From assembly GCA_910588625.1 (NCBI GenBank), contig CAJUQN010000102.1, forward strand, positions 1-8,896: DNA of 8,896 nt, written 5' to 3'. A program made the position numbers and the translations under genes. Of the stretch, positions 1 to 6,087 are shown piece after piece. Source of the stretch: an uncultured Oscillospiraceae bacterium. Its GTDB lineage: Bacteria > Bacillota > Clostridia > Oscillospirales > Oscillospiraceae. The first letter of the stretch is position 1. Each line of letters begins with the position of its first letter. The notes beneath the pieces are model-generated. The model searched no databases, was not told where the DNA came from, and saw nothing but the letters and a program-made list of their open reading frames with translations.

Positions 1-52
1 AAACGACAAAATTTGTTCGGCGTTTTCTTACAATTTTAGATTGGCGTTGACA
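1..52. repeat. Terminal inverted repeat, left copy (probable IS end)
   Basis: These 52 bases are the exact reverse complement of 8843-8894. Read outward from the window the repeat begins TGTCAACGCC. It contains an imperfect repeat of an AACGCC...TTGT unit spaced 24 bases apart. TG/CA tips with repeated binding units near the ends are known for IS21-family elements, so this is probably the edge of an IS lying mostly outside the window. The junction at 52/53 falls inside the AraC reading frame. No transposase is visible, so the family call is inference. Confidence 0.7.
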
Positions 53-868
53 CTCAATGGCGGCGGGGTCGGTCATAAGCTCCAGCTTCTGGATGTACAG
101 GTCGGAGGCCAGGAAAGCGTCCTGGGGATCCAGCCCACCCCGGATGGCCGCACGGGAGGCCAGCGCAGCGGTGCAGATGCCCATGTTCCGCACCTGCCGA
201 AGGCTGTCCTGGGCCATGCGGCCCGCCGCCACCCGGGGCGGGGCGGAGAACAGTTCCCGCAAAGTCTCCGGCCTGCCGTCCTCGATATAAGAGGTGACGA
301 GTTGTTCCCATGCGTAGCTCTGCCGCACCAGCTGATGGGCGTCGGCATTGTCGGCATCCTCCAGACGCTGCCGGGCATGGCTGGTGTGTACAGACTGTTG
401 ACTGTCCTCGGGGCGGATATCCAACCATACCTGTTCCACTGGGAAGGGCTGGCCCCGCAGGGCTGTGACCAAAGAGGACAACAGCCACGCCATCCGGTGG
501 GCGCTGATGACCGGGGCGCTGCGCAGCGTCTGGGTATAGCCTTCCCGCTCCTCGGCTGGAACTGCCAGCAGGGCAAGCAGCTCGTCCAGTTCCCGCCCGT
601 CGCCCCGCAGCGCCCGGGTGGGGCCAAGGATCACCCGCAGCCCCGGCTCCACCGCCAGGAAGCCATAAAATTGATAGGCGGGAGTGGTGATGATCCCCGC
701 CTCCTCCTCACATTCCAATATTTTGGGAATATACGGTTCTGCCGGATCGGGGTGCAGGGGGTAGACAGAGTAGTAGTGGAGCGGTTCCCCGCCCCGATAC
801 AGCCGGATGCCGGTAGAGTATGCCTTGGCAAGACTGTGGCACCATGTGGTCAGAGCCTCTAAATCCAC
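1..868 (-). CDS. AraC-family transcriptional regulator, 3' end removed by IS junction
   Basis: The reading frame starts at GTG 868, preceded by AAAGGA about 10 bases upstream and by an in-frame stop further up. It runs without a stop to the window edge. About 272 residues (868-53) are native and the last 17 are encoded by the inverted repeat. The protein looks like the N-terminal sensor part of Clostridia AraC regulators: an early YYSVYPLHP segment, then a helical stretch ending RAAIRGG...DLYIQKLEL, which in this family lies just before the C-terminal double helix-turn-helix. That roughly 100-residue DNA-binding domain is absent, so the product should not bind DNA as a normal AraC protein. 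It is divergent from the hydrolase/phosphatase operon, suggesting it once controlled it. Family call fairly sure; target inferred. Confidence 0.8.
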   Translation of the reverse strand, partial: MDLEALTTWCHSLAKAYSTGIRLYRGGEPLHYYSVYPLHPDPAEPYIPKILECEEEAGIITTPAYQFYGFLAVEPGLRVILGPTRALRGDGRELDELLALLAVPAEEREGYTQTLRSAPVISAHRMAWLLSSLVTALRGQPFPVEQVWLDIRPEDSQQSVHTSHARQRLEDADNADAHQLVRQSYAWEQLVTSYIEDGRPETLRELFSAPPRVAAGRMAQDSLRQVRNMGICTAALASRAAIRGGLDPQDAFLASDLYIQKLELMTDPAAIECQRQSKIVRKRRTNFVV

Positions 869-971
869 GGGATCACCGTCCTTTCTGTAATATATGTATC
901 ATTTTTATAATACATTGTCAATCTGCTGTGATAAGATGATGGTATCCAATTTGATTTTGGGAGGTTTTCAC
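869..971. promoter_or_regulatory. Divergent promoter region between AraC gene and hydrolase operon
   Basis: This AT-rich 103-base gap separates two divergent genes. On the plus strand there is a perfect TATAAT at 906-911 with a poor -35. On the minus strand, TATTAT (908-903) lies 16 bases after TTATCA, a plausible promoter for the AraC gene. The two -10 elements overlap, so the two transcription units could compete. A GGGAGG at 959-964, 7 bases before ATG 972, fixes the hydrolase start. Promoter assignments are by eye. Confidence 0.5.
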
Positions 972-2096
972 ATGGGGAGAAAGTATGACGCGGCGTTGTT
1001 GGAGTCCCTTCGCAAAGGGACACAGAGGGTGGAAAAGGACGGCGTACCCATCCTGGTCAAACCCATCCCGGAAGGGGGTGCGGACGGGGATATGGACCCC
1101 CGGCTGGCCAGGTCCATGCGTTTGATGCCGCTGCTGAGCCGTTTTATGCCCAAGTCCAAGTCCAACGCCACGGTGGCGGAGCAGATCGCCATGCCCCGGA
1201 AGATGTTCGGGGAGTACAAGGGGGACTACGTAGTCACCGGAGGGGTAGACACCCGGCGCGTCACCGTAGAGAGCGCCGACGGCTATCAGGCGCCGGTGCG
1301 CATCTACAAACGCACCAACGCTGGACAGGGGCTGCCCATGCTGGTCTATTACCATGGCGGCGGTTTTTTTGGCGGCGGCCCGGATATCGTGGAGCAGATG
1401 TGCAAGGTGCTGGTGCGGGAGCTGGACTGTGTGGTGCTCAATGTGGACTACCGCCTGTGCCCGGAGTACCACTATCCCCAGCCGCTGGACGACTGCTGGG
1501 CCGCTGCCCGCTGGGCATTTGGCCACGCGGAGGAGCTGGGCGCGGCGAAGAAAAAGCTGGCGGTGTCCGGCGATTCCGCCGGGGGCAATCTGGCGGTGGC
1601 GGTCACCCTCCGGGATCGGGAAGAGGGAACCGGCATGGTTGGGCTGCAGGCCCTCATCTACCCAGCGGTGAACATCGCCGGGACGCATACGGAGTTTTAT
1701 CATGGGGTCGATCCAGCCAAGTATCACAAGAGCAAGCGCCATGGGAAAATGGTGGACGCCATGTACTGGATGATGGGAATGCTGGTCAGCGGTGGAAGCG
1801 GGAATATGCTGGACGACGTGTACTTACAGGGACACGAAAAGCCGGAGCACATCTACGCCTCCCCTCTCCTGGACGATTTCCATGCCCTGCCGCCCACGCT
1901 GCTGGCCTTTGGCGAACACGACTTTCTGGTTTTCGAGGACTTCGCCTACGCCCGCCACGCAGTCAGGGCGGGGGTCGAGCTGAAAACCATTGTATACCGG
2001 GGGCTGGGCCACGGCTTTGCCGACCAGATCGGCGTTATGCCCCAGGGCGAAGACCTGATGGGGGAAATCGCCGCCATGATGCGGGAGGTGCTGTGA
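972..2096 (+). CDS. Alpha/beta hydrolase, HSL-type esterase/lipase
   Basis: A 374-residue cytoplasmic hydrolase of the hormone-sensitive-lipase (alpha/beta-hydrolase fold-3) type, expected to cleave carboxyl esters. The oxyanion-hole motif HGGG is at residues 128-131, the nucleophile elbow GDSAGG places the catalytic Ser at about 202, the acid is Asp 317 in GEHDFLV, and the base is His 347 in GHGF. The first 100 residues form a cap-like N-terminal extension. The start was taken at ATG 972 because it has GGGAGG at 7 bases; an in-frame ATG at 894 lies in promoter sequence without a ribosome site. The stop overlaps the next start by one base (TGATG), so the two genes are translationally coupled. 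No signal peptide is seen. The substrate cannot be read from sequence. Confidence 0.9.
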   Translation: MGRKYDAALLESLRKGTQRVEKDGVPILVKPIPEGGADGDMDPRLARSMRLMPLLSRFMPKSKSNATVAEQIAMPRKMFGEYKGDYVVTGGVDTRRVTVESADGYQAPVRIYKRTNAGQGLPMLVYYHGGGFFGGGPDIVEQMCKVLVRELDCVVLNVDYRLCPEYHYPQPLDDCWAAARWAFGHAEELGAAKKKLAVSGDSAGGNLAVAVTLRDREEGTGMVGLQALIYPAVNIAGTHTEFYHGVDPAKYHKSKRHGKMVDAMYWMMGMLVSGGSGNMLDDVYLQGHEKPEHIYASPLLDDFHALPPTLLAFGEHDFLVFEDFAYARHAVRAGVELKTIVYRGLGHGFADQIGVMPQGEDLMGEIAAMMREVL

Positions 2097-2992
2097 TGAA
2101 CTGCGTCGATCCGTTGCCCTCCAGACAGGTGCTGCTGACAGCGGCGGCGGTTTTGCTGGTCATGCTGACGGTGGGCAGTTTTGCGGATTACCCCATCTCC
2201 CTGGCCCTGTATAACCCGGACAATACGCCGGGGCGGCTGCTGGCGGGGTTCGGGGAGTATCCGGCGGCACTGAGATTTTCCGCCGCTGGAGCTATGCTGC
2301 TGTCCGCCCGGAGCCGGGAGAAGCGGCTGCTGAGGGTGTTGCAGACGATTGCCGGGTGCTGGTTCATCCTCTCCAGCGGGGCTATGGCTGCGGTGCTGCC
2401 CACTGGATATTTGGATATCCCTGTCTGGCTGGCGACGCTCATCGGCGCGGGCTGCGCGGGGCTGACAGTGTGGGGGGTGCTGATCCTGTGCCGGGGCGCG
2501 GATCGAAAAACTGTGCTTCGGGTGGCGGCTGCTTTCCTGCTGGTGATCTTCGCAGATATTTTGGTGGTGAATCTCATCAAAATCCCCTGGGGCAGAGCCA
2601 GGATGCGCTTGGTAGCCAGCGACAGTCGGGCGTACTTCATGCCCTGGTGGCAGCCGGGTACCGAACTGCGGGACGCGCTGACCGCTGCAGGCGTGCCAAA
2701 AGAGGAGTTTAAGAGCTTCCCCTCTGGGCACTCCGCCAATTCGTCCAGCCTGATGCTGCTGTCGCTGCTGCCGGCACTTCGGCCCCAGTGGAAGCACCGG
2801 CAGGCCGTCCTCTTTTGCGTTGGATTTGGCTGGGCGCTGGCGGTGGCAGTTTCCCGCATCGTAATGGGGGCGCATTACCTGTCGGATACGGCTGTGGGTT
2901 TTGCTGTGGGGGTGGCAGCGCTGGTGATAATTTGCCGCCTGCTGTTCCCGGTGAGCAGAGTGACAAGAACACCTTCCATGAAAAACGTTTAG
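2096..2992 (+). CDS. PAP2-family membrane phosphatase
   Basis: A 298-residue multi-spanning membrane protein with the three signature motifs of the PAP2/phosphatidic-acid-phosphatase superfamily. Motif 1 is Lys162-x6-Arg169 (KIPWGRAR), but the usual Pro after the Arg is Met. Motif 2 is SFPSGHS with His 212. Motif 3 is SR(254)IVMGAH(260)YLSD(264). His 260 would be the phosphorylated nucleophile. Members remove phosphate from lipid phosphates or undecaprenyl pyrophosphate at the membrane. Hydrophobic segments occur around residues 12-30, 60-75, 95-150 and again near the C-terminus. ATG 2096 shares a base with the hydrolase stop, indicating one mRNA. An esterase plus a lipid phosphatase suggests lipid or envelope metabolism, which is inference. 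Confidence 0.9.
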   Translation: MNCVDPLPSRQVLLTAAAVLLVMLTVGSFADYPISLALYNPDNTPGRLLAGFGEYPAALRFSAAGAMLLSARSREKRLLRVLQTIAGCWFILSSGAMAAVLPTGYLDIPVWLATLIGAGCAGLTVWGVLILCRGADRKTVLRVAAAFLLVIFADILVVNLIKIPWGRARMRLVASDSRAYFMPWWQPGTELRDALTAAGVPKEEFKSFPSGHSANSSSLMLLSLLPALRPQWKHRQAVLFCVGFGWALAVAVSRIVMGAHYLSDTAVGFAVGVAALVIICRLLFPVSRVTRTPSMKNV

Positions 2993-3001
2993 GCCGGTTA
3001 T

Positions 3002-3122
3002 TCAGAAAAGCACTTGCATAGCGTGCCTTTGCCCCGAACAATTTACGTGCCGCATCTTTTTCTGCTGGACTGCCCTAAATACCTCATCAGAAATGATGGC
3101 TTGATGGGAATCAGAGTAGAGA
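3002..3122 (-). pseudogene. Serine recombinase remnant (internal fragment)
   Basis: In the frame ending with TGA at 3002-3004, the minus strand encodes SDSHQAIISDEVFRAVQQKK. This resembles the segment of large serine recombinases that normally reads like 'ENSHPAIISxExFxxVQ', in the recombinase domain before the zinc ribbon. The catalytic N-terminal domain and the rest of the C-terminal domain are missing. Upstream in this frame the sequence is only the shadow of the neighbouring phage gene, so the remnant begins around 3115-3135. Large serine integrases often sit downstream of lysis genes in Clostridia prophages, so this may be what is left of the phage integrase. The match rests on a short motif. 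Confidence 0.5.
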
Positions 3123-3435
3123 TACCGAACACATTGAAATATTCCTCCACAGCGGCAGGCGTGACGGTGGCAACGGCGCTGTTCAGGGCTTCGCCATTGA
3201 CCGCCAGGGCAACGGAAATGGGTCCAGCAGTCCCACCAGTTGGGACGGCGATGTTGCCGCCAAAGGCGACCTTGTACCGAGCGCGGCACTGGTTGGTGAT
3301 CCCCCGCAGGGTGACAAGGCCGCTGCCCTCTCGACGGGTAACATAGCCCCGGTTGCAGCCAACAGGCGTCTCAGTAAAAAGCACGTTCTGGTTGACCGCC
3401 ACGGTCTGTACGGCGGCATTCGTGTATTCGGGCAT
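3043..3435 (-). CDS. Phage-associated hypothetical protein, C-terminus replaced at a junction
   Basis: A 130-residue product. The start was chosen at ATG 3435 (MPEYTN) because AAAGGA lies 8 bases before it; the in-frame ATG at 3453 has no ribosome site. The first ~100 residues are beta-rich and small-residue-rich, with VQTVAVNQNVLFTET, GYVTRREGSG and NIAVPTGGT. This resembles small exported or virion-type proteins in Firmicute prophages, though I cannot name a function. After FNVF (about 3125) the frame runs into sequence that encodes a serine recombinase piece in another frame, so the last ~27 residues are probably not original. It follows the lysis genes on the same strand, behind a hairpin. 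Confidence 0.6.
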   Translation of the reverse strand: MPEYTNAAVQTVAVNQNVLFTETPVGCNRGYVTRREGSGLVTLRGITNQCRARYKVAFGGNIAVPTGGTAGPISVALAVNGEALNSAVATVTPAAVEEYFNVFGISTLIPIKPSFLMRYLGQSSRKRCGT

Positions 3436-3459
3436 GATATCAGTCCTTTCCATAAAATA

Positions 3460-3487
3460 AGCGGCAGGGTATACTTACCCCGCCGCT
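3460..3487. terminator. Stem-loop, probable Rho-independent terminator
   Basis: A 12-base stem (3460-3471 with 3476-3487, one G-U pair) closes a 4-base loop. On the minus strand it is followed by TATTTTAT; on the plus strand by GTTTGTCTC. It lies between the lysis module and the 130-residue gene, starting about 25 bases upstream of that gene's ATG. It most likely ends the late mRNA or attenuates read-through. Confidence 0.6.
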
Positions 3488-3552
3488 GTTTGTCTCAAAA
3501 TCGGCACGGACCGAACATTTTCCATGCTGGAAAAAGTTGATTTTATGAAGTT

Positions 3553-3633
3553 TTAGCAGCTGCCGCAGTTCCCACAGCCGTTATTCCCACAGCCGTTGAA
3601 CTGCCCACAGCAGTTATTACCCCTGAAAAACAA
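3553..3633 (-). CDS. Small Gly/Cys/Asn-rich peptide (candidate)
   Basis: An open frame ending TAA at 3553 encodes a Cys/Gly/Asn-rich tail with NNCCGQFNGCGNNGCGNCG: seven cysteines in the last 21 residues. Repetition of the unit GCGN is clear at both DNA and protein level. There is no ATG; TTG 3633 is the only start near the low-complexity part and it lacks a good ribosome site, so this may be a decayed gene. Short Gly/Cys/Asn-rich proteins of unknown role are common in Firmicutes. It lies between the endolysin and the terminator, on the same strand. Confidence 0.3.
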   Translation of the reverse strand: MFFRGNNCCGQFNGCGNNGCGNCGSC

Positions 3634-3800
3634 TCTAGAAAAAAGATGCAGAAAGTGGTAAAATAGACAGCATGGAACAGGCAGATTTACGAAAATTGAA
3701 TAGAGGAGAACTCACGCAGCGGTGCCATATTTTCGTTGTTCACATCATCACACCCTTTCATCTACATGATACCAGATTCCGGGCAAAACGCAAGCAGTTT

Positions 3801-5075
3801 TTAATCCAGCTTTCCCAGCCGGTCCAGCACGGTCAGGGTCCGGCACAGGTCCTCGGACGCGTTCAGTTCACCGTTCCCGGTGCCGTTCAACGCTCCGGCC
3901 TTCACGGCCTTGTCCACCGCCGCTCGGTAGTAGCTGGGTACGTCGTTGATGGTTTTGTAGTATGTCATATCGTCGTCCTCCTTTTCAGTTTCCTGAGCGG
4001 CGTAATCCACCCAGGGCAGTTTGCCGTGCTTGGTCCAGGTCCGGGCCCCGGCGGTGCCGGGACGTGTTTTCGTCCCCGCCGTATTGGCCAGCGTGGACCG
4101 CTGCACCCCGCCCCGCCACTTGGGCGTGGCCTCCACCACCACACCACTGCCCACATACACCCCAATGTGACCGTCCATCCACACAGCCTCAGCGGGAACG
4201 ATGTTGGAGAAGTCGGTGGACACATCCCGGCAGCAGTCAATCATTTTCTTGGCGTCATAGTCTGGCACGCCGTTGCAGGCGTACCCCGCCCCGCCGTAGG
4301 TGCGGCTCAGGTCCCCGTCCCAGCCCCACAGGACGCCTTTGATGAGGCCCACGCAGTCGAACAGGAATCCCTTGTCCTTGATGGCGTTTGCCTGGGGCAG
4401 CCACTGGCAGTTGGTTTTGGCGTTGCTCCCCTGAGTGGTGGCCCGCTGGATCATCTTTGCGGTGGCGGGCCAGCCCCAGGGCCCCAGCATGTAGGCCGTC
4501 TTGTAATGGCTGGTGATATCCTCCAGTTTGGCGCACAGCGCCGCCGCCGTCATGAGATAGTTCATATTTTCCCCTCCCGCAAATAAATCAAAAAATCTCT
4601 GACCCAGCTGGGCCCGGCGGGCGCGGTTCTCGGCGCTCTGGTTGGCGGGGCGCTCAAACTGGAGTAGAACACAGTCCGACGCTTCTAGGATGCTGACCGT
4701 GGCCCTCAGCAGCCTCAGAACCGCTGGGAACAGGCTTTGCAGTTCCTGAAGGAGATACCCCACCTGCGTGTCCAGATCGCCCACAGAACGCCCCCTAGCC
4801 TTGGCATAGGCCAGCAGCGCCGCCTTGCGGCTGGGATAGGTCCACTGGGCCAGCCCGTACCCCGCGCCGTCGTGGACAAAGCCGTCATAGGCCCCGCTGT
4901 CCACCGCCGCCGTGTAGGCGGCATCCGTATACCCCAGCTTCTTCTCAAAGCTGTTTTGCAGGTTCCGGGGATTCAGCCCGGATTCTGCGTGCAGGTTCCC
5001 CATCAGTCCCGCCGCCCCCGCTGGGGTGAGTCCAGCGGAGATCAGACGGTCCCAAATCTTTTGTGCGCTGTCCAA
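3801..5075 (-). CDS. Modular phage endolysin: lysozyme-like, NlpC/P60 and C-terminal domains
   Basis: A 424-residue cell-wall hydrolase that should release phage by cutting peptidoglycan. Residues 1-165 resemble the phage tail lysozyme domain (GLMGNLHAESGLNP, likely catalytic Glu 31; YGLAQWTYPSR). Residues 171-345 are NlpC/P60-like: nucleophile Cys 241 in FDCVGLIKG and His 303 in GHIGVYVGSG, an expected peptidase or amidase. Residues 370-424 (YKTINDVPSYYRAAVDKAV) form a small C-terminal helical module, possibly wall-binding. The start is TTG 5075, directly after the holin stop, with GAGG 8 bases upstream. Two internal ATGs, residues 171 and 370, each sit exactly at a domain boundary behind a strong Shine-Dalgarno, so shorter products are likely. 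No signal peptide is seen; export would depend on the upstream holin. Confidence 0.88.
   Translation of the reverse strand: MDSAQKIWDRLISAGLTPAGAAGLMGNLHAESGLNPRNLQNSFEKKLGYTDAAYTAAVDSGAYDGFVHDGAGYGLAQWTYPSRKAALLAYAKARGRSVGDLDTQVGYLLQELQSLFPAVLRLLRATVSILEASDCVLLQFERPANQSAENRARRAQLGQRFFDLFAGGENMNYLMTAAALCAKLEDITSHYKTAYMLGPWGWPATAKMIQRATTQGSNAKTNCQWLPQANAIKDKGFLFDCVGLIKGVLWGWDGDLSRTYGGAGYACNGVPDYDAKKMIDCCRDVSTDFSNIVPAEAVWMDGHIGVYVGSGVVVEATPKWRGGVQRSTLANTAGTKTRPGTAGARTWTKHGKLPWVDYAAQETEKEDDDMTYYKTINDVPSYYRAAVDKAVKAGALNGTGNGELNASEDLCRTLTVLDRLGKLD
3966..3985 (-). promoter_or_regulatory. Internal ribosome site and ATG for C-terminal endolysin module
   Basis: AAAAGGAGG (3985-3977) lies 8 bases before an in-frame ATG (3968-3966), an optimal arrangement. 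Translation from here would give a 55-residue product (MTYYKTINDV...) consisting only of the last domain. Stand-alone cell-wall-binding fragments made by internal starts are known for clostridial and enterococcal phage endolysins. Use of this site is inferred. Confidence 0.6.
4563..4578 (-). promoter_or_regulatory. Internal ribosome site and ATG for NlpC/P60 part of endolysin
   Basis: GGGAGGGG (4578-4571) followed by five bases and in-frame ATG (4565-4563). Initiation would give a 254-residue protein holding the NlpC/P60 and C-terminal modules without the lysozyme domain. Homologues of this part are often separate genes in related phages (from memory), so this is either a live second start or the footprint of a gene fusion. 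Confidence 0.6.
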
Positions 5076-5273
5076 TTACTCTACCTCGGGCAGTCCCGCC
5101 ACACTGGTGCACAGGGACAGCACCCCGGCCAGCACCGACGCCGACGCCACCAACGGCCAGTTCACGTCGCCCATAGCCACCGCTGTTCCGATGGTGGCCA
5201 CGGCGGTCTGAGCCACCGTCTTGACGGCCCGAACAGCCGCCGCTTTCACCCATTTCTTTAAGTAGCTGTTCAT
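5076..5273 (-). CDS. Phage holin, r1t-like
   Basis: A 65-residue protein: a basic amphipathic N-terminus (MNSYLKKWVKAAAVRAVKT), then two hydrophobic stretches (about 21-35 and 39-60) split by a GDVNW turn, ending in a short acidic tail. The AQTAVATIGTAV...DVNW...VLSLCTS pattern is that of r1t-type holins, which perforate the cytoplasmic membrane and let endolysin reach the wall. ATG 5273 has AAAGGAG 6 bases upstream. Its stop is immediately followed by the endolysin start codon, so the pair is translationally coupled. It is slightly shorter than typical r1t holins. Confidence 0.8.
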   Translation of the reverse strand: MNSYLKKWVKAAAVRAVKTVAQTAVATIGTAVAMGDVNWPLVASASVLAGVLSLCTSVAGLPEVE

Positions 5274-5286
5274 ACTCTTCTCCTTT

Positions 5287-5607
5287 CTATTTCAGCCCCG
5301 GCATACCCGAGGCCACCCACAGCAGGAACGCCCCGGCTAGGGCGCTGAGCCCGTACCCCACCAGGCTCTCCCACCGCTTACCTGGCTTGTCCGCCAGGGT
5401 CTTGACTGTTGCGCTTATTTCATCCAGTTTGCCGGTGATAGCGTTGTAGTGCGCCTCCTGCACGGCGTTGTCCCGCTCCACGTCGTTCATGCGCCGGAAC
5501 AGTTCCCGGTGGGTCTTACTGTGCTGCTCGTTGGCCCGCTCCAGGGCCGACACACGCGGCTCCAGCGGGCAGTCGTTGGGGTTGCAGTTCTCATTCATCG
5601 GTATCAC
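5287..5607 (-). CDS. XhlA-like lysis accessory protein (coiled coil plus C-terminal membrane anchor)
   Basis: A 106-residue protein. Residues 15-75 are charged and heptad-like (LEPRVSALERANEQHSKTHRELFRRMNDVE), consistent with a coiled coil. Residues ~82-102 form one membrane segment (VGYGLSALAGAFLLWVASG). This topology and its position directly before the holin match XhlA of the PBSX lysis cluster; sequence identity to XhlA was not tested. The start was taken at GTG 5607 because it overlaps the XkdX stop as GTGA; ATG 5598, three codons in, is an alternative. An early NCNPNDCP pair of cysteines is present. Confidence 0.7.
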   Translation of the reverse strand: MIPMNENCNPNDCPLEPRVSALERANEQHSKTHRELFRRMNDVERDNAVQEAHYNAITGKLDEISATVKTLADKPGKRWESLVGYGLSALAGAFLLWVASGMPGLK

Positions 5608-5732
5608 TCACTTTCATTACAGATTCGCTCCATCTCCTCCTCCGCCAGCTGACCGGCCCCCACTAGCGCTTCCAGCCGGGACTTGTCCCACAGCCGGGGA
5701 TAGTATTTTTTTGCCAGCTCATACACGCTCAC
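5604..5732 (-). CDS. XkdX-family small phage protein
   Basis: A 42-residue protein (VYELAKKYYPRLWDKSRLEALVGAGQL...). It fits the XkdX family: a Tyr/Lys/Trp-rich N-terminus followed by a helix ending in an acidic tail. Members occur directly after tail-fibre genes in PBSX-like elements; their function is not established. The GTG start (5732) overlaps the stop of the upstream gene as GTGA and is preceded by AGGGGGTGAT. Its own stop overlaps the next GTG in the same way, so three consecutive genes are coupled. Confidence 0.8.
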   Translation of the reverse strand: MSVYELAKKYYPRLWDKSRLEALVGAGQLAEEEMERICNESE

Positions 5733-6076
5733 AAGATCACCCCCTGTAGGGCTGCTAAGAAGTCCACATCCGCCCGCAGCTGTTCCTGCGCGGTTGGCGA
5801 CGGCGCGGGGATGTATACCCGGTCTGCGCCGATTTCCTTATCCGTGCGCCGCTGAACAGCCTGTCCGTCCCAGCGGTACAGCGGGATGCCGTCCATGGTG
5901 TACAGCGCCGGGTTCTCCTCCCCGCCAGGAAACAGCCGGAACTGATAGCCTCCCTGCTCGTTGATGCAGATGGCGTCGGTGGTGTCCCGGTCAGGGCGGG
6001 GACCGTCGCTCCAGCCGTCCGTAATCCTGCTCTGGAAGTCAGCGGAGATGTAGTGCTTGTTGTAAAGCTCGATCAT
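5729..6076 (-). CDS. XkdW-like tail-fibre-associated protein
   Basis: A 115-residue soluble protein. Residues 1-75 (MIELYNKHYISAD, EQGGYQFRLFPGGEENPALY, GIPLYRWDG) look like the small proteins that follow tail fibres in Firmicute prophages. The C-terminal LRADVDFLAALQGV motif resembles the ending of XkdW-type proteins. Its place between the fibre and XkdX agrees with that name. A role in fibre folding or attachment is possible but not shown. ATG 6076 has AAGGAGGG 5 bases before it, and this ribosome site directly follows the fibre stop codon. Confidence 0.65.
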   Translation of the reverse strand: MIELYNKHYISADFQSRITDGWSDGPRPDRDTTDAICINEQGGYQFRLFPGGEENPALYTMDGIPLYRWDGQAVQRRTDKEIGADRVYIPAPSPTAQEQLRADVDFLAALQGVIL

Positions 6077-6087
6077 GGTATCCCTCC

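Noticed and set aside
41..862. Long plus-strand open frame opposite the AraC gene
   Set aside because: Its product is Gly/Pro/Arg/Gln-rich without domain logic, and the minus strand encodes a coherent AraC N-terminus; it is a GC-rich shadow.
3026..3036. TTTGCCCCG also found near 8756-8764, considered as a prophage attachment core
   Set aside because: Nine bases is too short to separate from chance in this GC-rich DNA, and the positions do not fit both module edges convincingly.
3687..3761. Minus-strand mini-ORF of 24 codons (or 18 from GTG 3743, with AAAGGGTG upstream)
   Set aside because: It has a reasonable ribosome site but no recognisable content and no sign of conservation visible from one sequence; kept only as a note for the 3634-3800 gap.
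3672..4586. Plus-strand open frame of 304 residues opposite the endolysin
   Set aside because: It is antisense to clear NlpC/P60 coding, has low-complexity content and no ribosome site.
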